From Catonia carolina (taxonomy: Eukaryota; Arthropoda; Insecta; Hemiptera; Achilidae): DNA of 64,000 nucleotides. Positions 22,903 to 33,188 of this stretch are shown one piece after another. The stretch covers positions 93,298,541 to 93,362,540 of the forward strand of contig JAQMRL010000008.1 of NCBI GenBank assembly GCA_035578175.1, given 5' to 3'. Under the pieces are notes generated by a model that was given only the letters and a program-made list of their open reading frames with translations, was not told the origin of the DNA and made no database searches. Positions within the stretch are counted from its first letter, which is position 1; the number at the start of each line of letters is the position of its first letter. Both the position numbers and the translations under genes were made by a program.

Positions 22903-23675
22903 GGGTGATTTTTTAGTCCTGTTACCCAATTGTTAATGTCTGGTAATTTTTTTCTAAGAAAGGGATATTTTGTTTTGTGACACAAAGTTGGTAGCCCTAC
23001 TCAACCGGTATAGATACGACAGTTTGAGTTGATTCTCCTTGAGTTGCGTAAAATTTTGTGCTGTTTCCAGTTGTGTTACGAACAGAATGTCTTTTACCCT
23101 AGAACAACGGGTTTTCATTCTTGAACAATATTTTGCTACAAAATCGTATGCGAGTGTAAAATAATCATTTCAAATTAAATTTTTTGGTGTTCCTCCACTC
23201 TATTCTAGTCAATTTTTAGGCTAACTAACTGATTTTTAGAGGCAGGTATTGTTTGCAGCAGAAAACGTAGTGGTCGACCAACTCTCTTGACAGATGACGT
23301 TAAGAGAATGTGAAAACAAGATTGCTCAATTCTCCATGGAAAAGTTTACAAAAACTTTCCTCGCATGTTGATTTGTCATGTTCGAGTGCTCAGAAAGCTG
23401 CTAAAAAATTGAAATTGTATCCGTATCACATACGATTAGTTCTAGAGCTTCAGCCTCCAGATTTAAACAAGAGATTGTTTTAGGATAAAAGACATTCTGT
23501 TCGTAGCACGACCGGAAATGGCAGAAAATTTTACACAGCTCAAGGAGAATCAACTCACACTGCCATATCCATACTGGTTGAGTAGGGCTACCAACTTAGT
23601 GTCACAAAACAAAATTTATTTAAAAAAAAATATTACCAGACATTAACAATTGGGTAACAGGACTAAAAAATCACT
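22903..23675 (+). mobile_element. Long-TIR transposon remnant, Tc1/mariner-like
   Basis: The 773 bp element has inverted terminal repeats of about 190 bp (22903-23097 and 23487-23675), beginning GGGTGATTTTTTAGTCC. Just inside the left TIR is an ATG frame (23087), MSFTLEQRVFILEQYFATKS, then stop-ridden traces including GRPT and KLLKN*NC. This pattern matches the N-terminal helix-turn-helix of insect mariner-like transposases. The catalytic part is gone. Superfamily assignment rests on that frame only. Confidence 0.7.
23087..23486 (+). pseudogene. Degenerate transposase N-terminus in the long-TIR element
   Basis: The first 26 codons are open (stop at 23162-23164). After frame changes come matches to the usual sequence of this domain: FxIxFxxPPLYS, GSIVCSRKRSGRPTLLTDDV and LKLYPYHxRLVLELQPPDLN-like remnants. 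The frame is destroyed by several stops and shifts, so the element is non-autonomous. Confidence 0.6.
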
Positions 23676-24130
23676 CTGTAGAATATTAGCTGGCCCGTTC
23701 AAATAAAATCGCACAATTTTTACTGATGTAGCCAGCCTACTTATTAATTTATTCATGACAACCAACTTCATAATTACATTAATACTTCTTTAAAAAATTA
23801 ATTAAATAATTATTTAAATCAAACTTAAGTATTACGTTATTTTATATTTCATCGTAGCACGCTACCATTATGAAACTTACAAAAAATTATTGATTCTCAA
23901 CGTCGATTAACTATTAATATGAATTTAAAATGTTCAATTAATTTTTGTATAATGAAATACATCTAAACACAGTAGTTAATAAAGTTTTATATTGTTTATA
24001 AAATTTTTACAGTAAATTCTTTGAAACTGGATATTTAGGACGAACAATTTATAATATTTCATTTATTTAATTTGAAAGGTTAGTTGATTTTCGTTGACTT
24101 ACTTTTTATTGCTATCAATTATTAAATTAT
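23676..24130. other. No gene seen
   Basis: AT-rich spacer between two DNA transposon remnants. Confidence 0.5.
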
Positions 24131-24197
24131 ACACGAGGTGTGGCTATTAAATAACGAGAGTGACGTTGTAAAAATTTTATTTTTATTTTATACATAA

Positions 24198-24795
24198 TCA
24201 CTTATTGTCACCTTCAATATACACTCCTTCTTTATCACCACAACGATCGATACGAATTTTCCATAGTTGGAAACAGTGCTGGAAGTCATCTTCTGTCAGG
24301 TCCTTCAGAACACGTGCCGCTTTCTCTTTTATAGCTTCCACAGACTCAAATCTTGTCCCTTTTAATGCAGATTTCACCTTAGAGAACAGGTAGAAGTCAC
24401 AAGGTGCAAGATCTGGTGAATAAGGTGAATTTTCTAACACTGAGATATGGCGCATTGTCTTGGTGGAGAACCCATGATTTATCCTTCCACATTTCGGGGC
24501 GGTTGTTCCGTACTTTTTGACGTAGTTTAGAAAGTACGTCAAGGTAGTAATATTGATTAATTGTTTGACCTTCAGGAACCCAGTGAAGGTACACAATCCC
24601 ATGGATATCAAAAAAAAAAATCACCATTGCTTTAAATTTTGACTTGCTCATTCGAGCTTTTTTAGCTCTCGGTGAAGTTTGGCTCTTCCATTGCATGGAT
24701 TGGCGCTTCGTTTCCGGATCATAAGTAAAAAACCACGTTTTATCACATGTTATTATAGTTTCCAAAAAATTTGGGTAATTTTCAATCGCGTACAA
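24198..24795 (-). pseudogene. Mariner transposase, truncated and frameshifted
   Basis: The minus strand reads ETIITCDKTWFFTYDPE, with the first catalytic D near 24743, then WVLHQDNAP with the second near 24458. After a frame change comes SPYSPDLAPCDFYLF, with the third near 24397. This is the mariner D,D34D triad. Only about 20 codons separate the second and third D, so about 14 codons have been deleted and the frame is broken. The N-terminal ~120 residues are missing. The frame ends with GVYIEGDNK at 24201. The protein cannot be active. Confidence 0.88.
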
Positions 24796-24842
24796 AGTAT
24801 CAGTACAAACATTTTTGCGTGCTTCATTTCAAACATTTTTGA

Positions 24843-24962
24843 GCGGCACGTGTCCTGAAGGAGTTGACAGAAGACGACTTCCAGCACTGTTTCCAATGGA
24901 AAATTTGCATGGAGCGTTGTAGGGATAGAGAAGGAGTGTATATTGAAGGTGACAATAAGTGA
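24843..24962 (+). pseudogene. Second copy of mariner transposase C-terminus, inverted
   Basis: The plus strand reads RQLTEDDFQHCF-like sequence and ends EGVYIEGDNK-stop at about 24962, the same end as the minus-strand copy at 24201. It differs from it by scattered substitutions, so the two arms diverged after joining or came from different parent copies. Confidence 0.8.
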
Positions 24963-25049
24963 TTATGTATAAAATAAAAATAAAATTTTTTAAAACGTCA
25001 CTCTCGTAATCTAATAGCTACACCTCGTATACCAATAATTTATTAAAAA

Positions 25050-25252
25050 ACAAAAACAATAATAATGACTATCAAAAATTCGTACACGGGTGTAAAAGTA
25101 GTGTTAAAATGGGAACCCGTTACTCCGAATATTTTAATATAAACAAGAGAGTCAGGCAGGGATACCCATTGTCGCCAGTTCTTTTAAAAGGTTTTATTAC
25201 CAATTTTTTTCCTAAGAACTGGACTAGACAGTGTCGTAAAAGTTATGTTAGA
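25050..25252 (+). pseudogene. LINE reverse-transcriptase fragment (RQGxPLSP motif)
   Basis: An open frame reads KSSVKMGTRYSEYFNINKRV followed by RQGYPLSPVLL and ends at a TGA (25250-25252). The xxGVRQGCPLSPxLF block is a conserved RT palm motif of non-LTR elements. Only this block survives. It starts about 20 bp after the mariner right end. Confidence 0.82.
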
Positions 25253-25636
25253 TGAAACTCAAAATAACTATAAACTCACTTCATGAGATTTTTATGAACT
25301 AAATCGTAAAGTTTTGAACAACTTAAGAATTCACGATTGGTTTCATCCATTCAAAATATTCAAATTGATAACATGTAAAAGCTGTGTCAAACCCTCCCAA
25401 ATTTCCGTTCTGTTTTTCAGACAAATAAAAGGGTACCAAACGTTACGTAGCAAATGTAAATACCTAAGAGTGTAACATAAATAAATAATATTTCAAATAA
25501 GATACTTTTGTTACGTAGTTAAATAGTAAATATAAATACCTAAAATACAGAATTGAGTGCAATATAAATAATCTGAAATTTATAAACTGACAAGTATTAT
25601 AGCGTTATTGTTTTTTTGATTCCATTTTTGTTCACC
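25253..25636. other. No gene seen
   Basis: AT-rich unique sequence. Contains a repeated ACGTAG/TAAATACCTAA pattern (25443-25465 and 25514-25545), a weak local duplication. Confidence 0.45.
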
Positions 25637-25647
25637 GCTTTTAAATT

Positions 25648-26038
25648 GTTGTTTAGGTCATCAGCCGAAAGGCTGGTTTGAACCTGTAGAGGTTTTACTA
25701 AGTGAAACGAGGAGTGAGGTGGTTTATTTTGCCTTCCTCACTGAGTGGAAAAGGACGCTTATCAGCACGCCGGACCCTGTGAAAAGCACATATTTTCCAC
25801 TCTGCAAATGACACCTTCACTTCATTCACCACAGGGTCTGGCTGTACAATGAAATTCATTTCTTTCAGAGGAGATAACTCTGATTAGTGTTTTTTACTCC
25901 TCTACCTCTTCTGTTCTTAAATGATTCACTCATTTAATTGGCTGACCATGTGACAAGAAACAGAACTATTTATTTTAGCCCTGCAACGAACAGATTGAGT
26001 GTAAATAATTTGACACTCCACCTGTCTATTAAGGGTAG
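25648..26038 (-). mobile_element. SINE-like family A, full length (A6)
   Basis: 391 bp, flanked by the perfect 11 bp duplication GCTTTTAAATT (25637-25647 and 26039-26049). The reading frame is damaged near the middle. Confidence 0.9.
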
Positions 26039-26049
26039 GCTTTTAAATT

Positions 26050-26638
26050 ATGTACAATTATATACAATCTACTAGAAATTTTATGTAAAATTCAAAATTG
26101 TTTTTATTCTGAAAGACTGGATTCTTTTCTATTTTATAGCGTTGAGTAAAAGTAAGGCCACGGTTTAAATTTGTTAAACTGTTTTCACCTGATCTTTACG
26201 TTCTATGACTTACTAACGCAAAAAGGAGTTTTCGAAAGATGGTCGTCACAAAATAATTAAACACGAAATCCATGTAAGAAATTCTCACGATCGTATAACT
26301 ACCAAACTAATCAGCCCAGGGTTAATCTATTAGAAACTACCCAACCGTGCAACATATAAAGTGGAAATGGGACACAGATCTCTTGATACGAGTAACGAAC
26401 AGTACCTACCGGTCATAGTATCGTGGGTACCTCTTCTTGCTATTCAATTCCCAAAAATAATGTTTAATACCGCGTAAGGATGGTATTACACAAAAGGATG
26501 GTACTTGGGTCAAATTAAGAGTAAATACACAAAAAAAGTAGCCGACACAGACAAAATTAAACGCACACAATTTTAAATACCTACACATTGAACAACTAAA
26601 TACATAAAATTAACTCTACTATGTAACGAAATGTTTTC
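26050..26638. other. No gene seen
   Basis: Unique sequence of moderate AT content. No frame with recognisable content. Confidence 0.5.
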
Positions 26639-27022
26639 CTAAAGCCCTATTCGAGATATATTTGAAGACATTTGTGAGTTGTGCTGAGTATTTCTGTACA
26701 AAGTACAGCTTACTAGCAACTAGCAACGTTTCCAAACGTTCACACCAAGCTAGCTTACTAGCGCTAGTCGTTCACGTGACCTTTTCTTCTGTACTAGCGC
26801 TAGTCTAACAAGTTTCCTAACGTTTACACCGCGCTAGTTTACTAGCGCTAGTCAATCACGTGGTATTTTGTCCCCTACTAGCGCTAGTAAAATCAAACAT
26901 ATTCAAAATCAATACCGCACTTTAACTAAACTAGCTGGAGACCTTAGTTCTCATTGCGCAATTTTGCTAGCTGCTAATCTACTACCAGCTAGTCTAGTAC
27001 TAGCGCCACTGGAATAGGCCTT
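26639..27022. mobile_element. MITE family H with phased TAGCGCTA palindromes
   Basis: Ends TAAAGCCCTATTCGAG and, in reverse, TAAGGCCTATTCCAG form short TIRs around a 384 bp element with no coding capacity. Four copies of the perfect palindrome ACTAGCGCTAGT lie at 26757, 26793, 26841 and 26877, spaced 36, 48 and 36 bp. They form two 84 bp units, each with CACGTG between its two palindromes. Confidence 0.65.
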
Positions 27023-27083
27023 AAGATGCAATTAATTCGTAAATTGCCAACTACATAATAATAGATACTTATGATATCTACGT

Positions 27084-27242
27084 AGTTCCAACAGGCGAAG
27101 TGTTAAATTTTTTGCACTCGATCTGCTAGTTTCAGGGCTACAAAAAATAGTTTTGTTTCTTATCACATGATCAGCCAATTATATGACTGAAGTATTTAAG
27201 AACAGAAGAGGTAGAGCTGTAAAAGATAAAAGTCAGAGTTTT
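27084..27242 (+). repeat. SINE-like family A, 3'-truncated fragment (A7)
   Basis: Matches the first ~155 bp of the family up to AGTCAGAGTT, then stops just before an E element. Confidence 0.75.
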
Positions 27243-27267
27243 AAAAAATAGGTCCGAAACGATAAAG

Positions 27268-27695
27268 TCTGGTGTAAAACACTCATAGCATTTTCTCTTG
27301 CCGACATAAAAGATTAGCAATATAACTTATGTTTAAACATGACTAAGTAATGTAAAATTAAAAACAACCTAATTTTCATCATGAGTGAATGAAGCAAAAT
27401 TAATATCAACCTCTAAAGGACTTAAAAATACGAAAGATCATTAATTGACGCTAAACAAGGCTAAAAACAATTCTGGGATAAAAGTAGTTTCTGGCTTTCT
27501 GGGTAGGTTCTAGTAGTTCTGGGTTTTTTAGTTTCTATAACTTTGGTTATTATACCATTCTAGTAGAACCCACACCTAAGGCTGGAATTTTTAAATGTCC
27601 TATTTTTACAGATTTTGATGAGTAAAATATAAAAACCACAATTGACGTTAGCCTACACTAAGCTTTGTAGAAAAAACCACTCGAATGAATTTTTT
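27268..27695 (+). mobile_element. Family E element, old 3'-truncated copy (E7)
   Basis: Starts TCTGGTGTAAAACACTC with TTTCTCTTGCC and follows the family through the ATCATGAGTGAATGA block, with much divergence. It ends where the poly(T) of the jockey fragment begins. Confidence 0.65.
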
Positions 27696-27697
27696 TT

Positions 27698-28150
27698 TTT
27701 TATAAGTTACATTATTTGCAATCAGTTTTTTGAAAACAAACTATAAACAAATCTTTTGAATTTACAAATCACAAGTTGAGGCCTCATTATCCTGAGTACC
27801 TCTCATTATATCAATTATTCATATGTTAAAAGAGAAAATGACTTTGTTCAAAGATATTTACATTTTACAATATGGAATACTTTTCAATATAATTTTATGT
27901 ACGTTTAAACTCTTTCAGACAAGTCCAAAACATGGTAACGTTTCAGGCGCCTAACTTCTTCTGCATTATTTAGAAGATTTATGGCTAATTCGTTTTCGTG
28001 ACTTTCAAGTCTAGCCTGATATTTTCTGTTAAAACGCCTGACCTCGTCCATTACATCAGGAAGGTTGCAATACTGTTGTATTTCTGCATTCCTTGCAAAC
28101 CATGGTGCCCTTGTTATAGCCCGAAGGGCTATATTGAAAAATTGTACGTG
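27698..28150 (-). mobile_element. Jockey-type LINE 3' end with poly(A)
   Basis: A 5'-truncated LINE: poly(T) on the plus strand at 27700-27712 marks the minus-strand poly(A) tail. About 190 bp of 3' UTR precede it, then coding sequence upstream. Typical of dead-on-arrival retrotransposon copies. Confidence 0.78.
27905..28144 (-). pseudogene. Jockey-like reverse transcriptase C-terminus
   Basis: About 79 uninterrupted codons run to a TAA at 27905-27907. They contain ALRAITRAPWFARNAEIQQY, then VMDEVRRFNRKYQARLESHE, LLNNAEEVRRLKR and HVLDLSERV. This is the C-terminal region of jockey-clade RT proteins, where APWYVRN, the RYxxRLxxHxN block and the RRLKR block are conserved. No stop or frameshift is seen in this part, so the insertion is fairly young. 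The polymerase domain upstream is missing. Confidence 0.9.
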
Positions 28151-28826
28151 TGTTTATGTTCCTATCACTTTAATTATAATACACTTTATCTCTAAAATTC
28201 TTATAAAAATCTGTAACAGTACAACCGGACAAAGCTATCTAAATGACATGTTACGATATTCTCATTAACTATTTTAATATGTTTCATTTAAAAAAATACA
28301 ATTTAAATCATAAAAAAACTTTATTAAATTTTTATAACTCAATTTTAGTATTATTAAACTAAAGGAGAACAAACATACTATAAAGAATAACAAATTTAAT
28401 AAAAAAATATAGAAGGATATTAAAAGTTATGAAAATAATCGATCAGACAAGCTAACTCAGTATAACAACAGATTTTCAAACCAAAATAAGAAAAAATTGA
28501 AAATATATTAAAAATAAGAAGAGAAGAGAAGATTTTAGAAAAAATAGAATAAAAATTACTCTGGTACTGGCAGACATTTAAGAAGAATGTATGAAGTACA
28601 ATAGCATGAAGAGGAGCACAAGGATTAGCAAACAATTACAAAGGATTTTATAAAGAATAAATAAAGGACTGAATAGTATAGCATCTGCATCAAAAAAAAA
28701 AAAAAACGACGGATAAAGAAAAACACTAGAAATAAAAAAGGAATTACATACACCGTATTTTTTCTAAGTAAAGATGTCAGATATTAGGAAAGGAACTATT
28801 TTTAAACTGCTAATATTAATTAAGAT
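28151..28826. other. No gene seen
   Basis: Very AT-rich. A purine-rich region at 28380-28690 gives minus-strand hydrophobic frames that look compositional. A-run at 28692-28706. Confidence 0.5.
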
Positions 28827-29213
28827 CTGCCCATAAAAGACAGGTGGAGTGTCAACTTATTTACACTCAATCTGTTTGTTGCAGAGCTACAATAAATAGT
28901 TCTGTTTCTTATCACATGGTAAGCCAATTAAATGACTGAATCATTAAAAAACAGAAGAGGTAGACGTGTAAAATACACTAATCAGAGTTATCTCCTCTGA
29001 AAATAATGAATTTCATTATACAGTCAGACCTTGTGGTGAATAAAGTGAAGGTGTCAATTGTAGAGTGGAAAATATGTGCTTTTTTGAGGGCCCGGCATGC
29101 TGATGAGCGTACTTTTCCACTCAGTGAGAAAGGCAATAGTAAACCACCTCACTCCTCGTTTTACTTAGTAAAACCTCTACAGGTTCAAATATCCTTTCGG
29201 CTGATGACCTAAA
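28827..29213 (+). mobile_element. SINE-like family A, near full length (A8)
   Basis: Starts CTGCCCATAAAAGACAGG and ends GATGACCTAAA without the AAC tail. The family frame is open from 29006 to 29212, with changes (IVEWKICAFLRARHADERTF). No clear target duplication. Confidence 0.82.
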
Positions 29214-29304
29214 TTCAGAGCGTTGAATATCAAATAAAAATAAAATTATTAAAATATACAATTTCGTTAGCTCCGAAAGACGTGAAAGCTTACAATTTTT
29301 TTTA

Positions 29305-29592
29305 ATCCCTGACGTGCGTACGTAGCAATCGATTAAATTTAGGAAAAATAAGGAACCCCATGACCCAATGAGATGAAGATGGAGTGTAAGTGAGGTGTAA
29401 TCTTGTACAGACTCAGACCGAATAGTCTTGGGAGGGTATGTTTAATTGAACCCTAAATAACAAAATACACCGTCTATTATTCAAATATGTATAAAATTAA
29501 CTACCTTTACTAGGTTTTGAACAAAGGAAACTTCGTCTCCAAAAATCAGCTGACTCAATGCTACGACACTACCGCTACACCAACCCGGTGGG
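29305..29592 (-). mobile_element. tRNA-derived SINE family B, diverged (B3)
   Basis: Recognisable across its length, ending CCAACCCGGTGGG. A ~25 bp deletion removes part of the palindrome arm between A and B boxes. Confidence 0.78.
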
Positions 29593-29669
29593 TTGAGGTA
29601 ACAAATAAATTTTCAATGATTACGAAGTATCTAAACCCACTAGGTTAGACTAGCGGTATTGGTATAGGT

Positions 29670-29843
29670 TGCCAGCCGCATTGGCGTAGTTGGTAAGGTG
29701 CTCGCCACTCATCATGTAGTCTTAAATTCGAATCCCATTCAGACACGGCATATTTTCATATGTTACACAAAATTCATTTCATCCTTCACCGTCTGCATTA
29801 GCAGTAATTGCAGAACAGTCGGACGTTAAAAAAAAAAAAAAAT
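29670..29843 (+). mobile_element. tRNA-derived SINE family C with alternative tail (C3)
   Basis: Head GCCAGCCGCATTGGCG, A box TGGCGTAGTTGG, weakened B box AAATTCGAATCC. The tail is CACCGTCTGCATTAGCAG to CAGTCGGACGTT plus poly(A). This differs from the C1/C2 tail but matches C4 and the D7 tail. Confidence 0.82.
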
Positions 29844-29851
29844 TAATGGAA

Positions 29852-29905
29852 TAGCGGTAAGATCGCCACCGCAAGTCACCTGTTTAACAGCTAATTTTTT
29901 GTTTT
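29852..29905 (+). repeat. SINE family B scrap (palindrome arm)
   Basis: Matches the TAAAGTCGTCGCC to ACAGCTGATTTT part of family B only. Confidence 0.5.
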
Positions 29906-29944
29906 TCTTTTCAGTAGCCCGCACTCCATTTATTAGACTTTTTT

Positions 29945-30218
29945 TTATTCCTAATTTGTGTACGTTGCAATCTGTTCAATTTAGAACAATAAGCAACCCC
30001 ATGACCCAATGAGATGAGGATGATGTGTATGACGTGTAAATGAGGTGTAGTTATGTACAGATCCAGGCCGGCCATTCCTGAAAGAGATGGTTAATTAAAC
30101 CCCAACCATCAAAGTAACTACCTTTACTAGGATTTGAACCCGGAACCTTCGTCTCCGAAAATCAGCTGTTAAACAGCTGATTTTGGCGACGACTTTACCT
30201 CTAGACCAACCCGGTGGG
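29945..30218 (-). mobile_element. tRNA-derived SINE family B (B4)
   Basis: Flanked by a TTAGACTTTT duplication (29933-29942 and 30221-30230). About 45 bp between the upstream body and the B box are missing, so the copy is shorter than usual. Confidence 0.85.
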
Positions 30219-30230
30219 TGTTAGACTTTT

Positions 30231-30530
30231 TAAAGAATTTTTCTAAATGCTAAAAAAAAATAATTAAAAACATGATAATAAGTGATCGTTTGGATTAGTG
30301 GAGGTTTCGGTGTACCGGGGGTTCGGATTATCGTGACCATACACTATTTATAAGTAACCAGATCTTTAAAAAAACCGGAATAAACGTTACAATACATTTT
30401 ACTACCTAGATAAAACCGACCATATTCTAATGGTAGTTGAAACAGTTTCAGGCAAAATGTTATAATACCAATTAAAATAATGAAAAGCCGGAAAAATAAC
30501 AACAATATTGATATTTGTTTTCATGCTGTT
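30231..30530. other. No gene seen; possible Tigger-type end
   Basis: The GGGGGTTCGGATTATCG string near 30326-30342 is similar to Tigger-like termini, but no partner end was found. Confidence 0.35.
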
Positions 30531-30544
30531 AGGGGTAGAAAAAA

Positions 30545-30874
30545 TTCACCGGGTTGGTCTAGAGGTAAAGTCGTCGCCAAAATCAGCTGTTTAACAGTTG
30601 ATTTTTGGAGACGAAGTTTCCTGGTTCAAATCCTAGTAAAGGTAGTTACTTTTATACGGATTTGAATGCTAGACAGTGGTTACTGGTGTACTTTAATGGT
30701 TAGGGTTCAATTAACCATATTCTCTCAGGAATGATCGACCTGAGTCTGTACAAGACTACACCTCATTTACACGTCATACAGATCATCCTCATCTCATTGG
30801 GTCGTCGGTTTGCTTATTGTTCTGAATTGAACAGATTGCAACGTACACAAATTAGGGATTACAAAAAAAAAAAC
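30545..30874 (+). mobile_element. tRNA-derived SINE family B, full length (B5)
   Basis: A box TGGTCTAGAGG and B box GGTTCAAATCC intact, (A)n tail. Flanked by AGGGGTAGAAAA (30531-30542) and AAGGGTAGAAAA (30875-30886). Confidence 0.9.
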
Positions 30875-31270
30875 AAGGGTAGAAAACAAAATAATAGGTT
30901 TCACTTAGGAAGTTTGATTAGTTACATGTATTATCCGAGAAAACTGATTACCTAGAATTACATGAAGAAAACGAATAGATGTGTGTTTGAAATTAATTAC
31001 TACGTTACAGATGTAGTACCTCATTAATAGTGAACAGACAGCTCATGTTACACTATAATGAATGAACCTGTAACTATAAATCGTATTATAGTACGTACTA
31101 TAAAACTATTAAATTCAATAGGCGGAAAAATTCAATTTACTTCATCTGGCGCGAAATCCATCATTTTTGAGCTCAGTTTGGTATTTATGTGTCTTTTATG
31201 ACTAAAAAATTTACACGAACTTTTTTTTTAAATATAAAATAGTAAAAATCGTTTTAGAATTATTGTGTAA

Positions 31271-31599
31271 CCCACCGGGTTGGTCTAGAGGTAAAGTCGT
31301 CGCCAAAATCAGCTGTTTAACAGCTGATTTTCGGAGACGAAGTTTCCTGGTTCAAATCCTAGAAAATTTAGTTACTTTTATACGGATTTGAATGCTAGGC
31401 AGTGGTTACTGGTGTACTTTGATGGTTAGGGTTCAATTAACCATACTCTCTCAGGAATGGTCGACCTTAGTCTGTACAAGACTACACCTCATTTACACGT
31501 CATACACATCATCCTCATCTCATTGGGTCGTCGGGTTGCTTATTGTTCTGAATTGAACAGATTGCAACGTACACATACTAGGAATTATTTTTAAAAAAA
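31271..31599 (+). mobile_element. tRNA-derived SINE family B, full length (B6)
   Basis: Both pol III boxes intact; flanked by ATTGTGTAA (31262-31270 and 31600-31608). Very similar to B5, which suggests recent activity of this subfamily. Confidence 0.92.
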
Positions 31600-31683
31600 A
31601 TTGTGTAAAACACCTACCAGATGCGATATTGACAATAATATTGTGACATACAAAAGGGCTGTCCCAACAATGAGGCCTGGTTG

Positions 31684-31776
31684 TGGAAGAAGAAATATGA
31701 AAATTTTATTAAATCGGCAGAGATGCGTTTCTTGAATGCGTTACGGGCTGTAATAGACTGGATGGATTTTGTATAA
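31684..31776 (+). pseudogene. LINE RT C-terminal scrap
   Basis: Thirty codons ending at TAA read YENFIKSAEMRFLNALRAVI then DWMDFV. The AEMRFLRxVxGxxxxDxxRN landmark of insect non-LTR RT C-termini is recognisable. It belongs to the same broad family as the fragment at 12522-12823 but is a different copy. Confidence 0.6.
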
Positions 31777-32823
31777 AATTATTTTCAGTGAGGGACAAGA
31801 TGGCGAAGTAAACGGGTGGTCCCTCATTCATCCATTCATCCGTTCAGTGTTATTGTACAAAGAGACATAAAAATATTTAACTTTATAATAAGAAGGATTA
31901 ACTGATAGGTTTTCAATGATAGATATGTAAAAAATAATGAATAAATTTCATGACGGATAAACAAAACATTGATGGAAATGTCAATGTGTTGTTATACAAC
32001 TGAGTCTTAAATATTTTTACGTTGTGTTGTTTTATTTATGTATAATATTGTCATTTACAATATTGAAGTAATTTTCCAGACTATAAGCCAATTATTATTA
32101 TTTGTTACCAAGAAATGTTAGTATGGTTAAACTGAAAATAGGTGTCAGTGGACATGTTAACAGTAATAAATTAACTGTTGCTAACTTTCTATCAGATACA
32201 AAAGACAGTAGTGGCAATGATCACACTACAAATATTTTAATTCTTGTGTGAGATAATATAGTTCTACAACTAATTTGGCATACCCTCGTGGAGGAACTTA
32301 TCACACAGCAAATTTGGAGAATTTTATCGTGGGGAATATTCAGTTCTTTACAAAATTGACATCTCCATTGTGGGGATAACACTTCAATTTGGCGAATCCC
32401 ACGTAGAGATATTTCAGTTCTTTTCATTGTTTTTCTTAAAATTAAAATGAATAAAAAATTTAACCACGTTTTTAATAACACAATACATCTTAAATAAATA
32501 CTCTGTAAATTAATATTAAAATGCAAATAGACTGTAGTATCCTAAGTAAAATAAATTGCATTACGTCTATTTATTTCGTCAATATGCATTTGAGAAAAAC
32601 CACAAGTCCATGCTAAAAAAAATTTCCTCGTCTAATAATATCCATTAAAAAAAGATGAAATTTATAAAAATGAATACATTACTTTTAAAGAAGTACTTCA
32701 AATTCATGTCAAATAGTTTTCAGCAATATGTAGACTATCAATGAAATTAGAAAATAAGTTTCTGTATTTCCTGAAAAATCACTTGCGTTGGACTCGTATT
32801 GTTTCTCTAACAACCGATTCAAA
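31777..32823. other. No gene seen
   Basis: AT-rich. A minus-strand frame at 32221-32526 encodes a cysteine-containing 101-residue peptide without a domain I recognise. I regard it as chance. Confidence 0.45.
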
Positions 32824-33188
32824 TACAGTCAACTCCCGATTATCCGCGGAATTGGGTAGCACGAGTGCCGCGGATAATCCACAAAATGAAGAAAAAAAGC
32901 GTAGGCATATACAGGAGTATACGTATAAAATCTTTATTATTTTTTTGTTATTTAAAGTATATAAATATGTACAATAATGAAAACACTAACTTAAATTACA
33001 AAATATAACATTAAAATTATAAATGTTGATAATTTTTTTTTGTCCCTAAAAATGTTTGTTTACTGTAATTTTTTTATATTAGTACATACAATGTATTTAG
33101 AAGAAAAAAACATAAAAATATTGTTTACTTACAAATGATGTGCAGAAGCTATGTTGTAGTCTAATAGAAGTCACAACGTTTTAAAAAA

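Larger units (their letters stand above)
24131..25031 (-). mobile_element. Mariner element with two 3' ends (inverted-duplication form)
   Basis: The ends are inverted repeats of about 190 bp (24131-24322 and 24843-25031), starting near CGAGGTGTGGCTATT and flanked by TA. Unlike a normal mariner, whose TIRs are ~30 bp, each arm contains the last ~35 codons of transposase running outward and finishing VYIEGDNK-stop. The body (24198-24795, minus) holds the transposase centre and C-terminus. The N-terminal DNA-binding part is absent and is replaced by the inverted 3' end. Confidence 0.8.

Noticed and set aside
28420..28635. Hydrophobic minus-strand frame
   Set aside because: The region is purine-rich on the plus strand, which gives Phe/Leu/Ser-rich translations by composition.
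30300..30345. GGTTCGGATTATCG and the similar string at 57372-57395 as Tigger termini
   Set aside because: Single-ended matches with no partner TIR or TA pair located.
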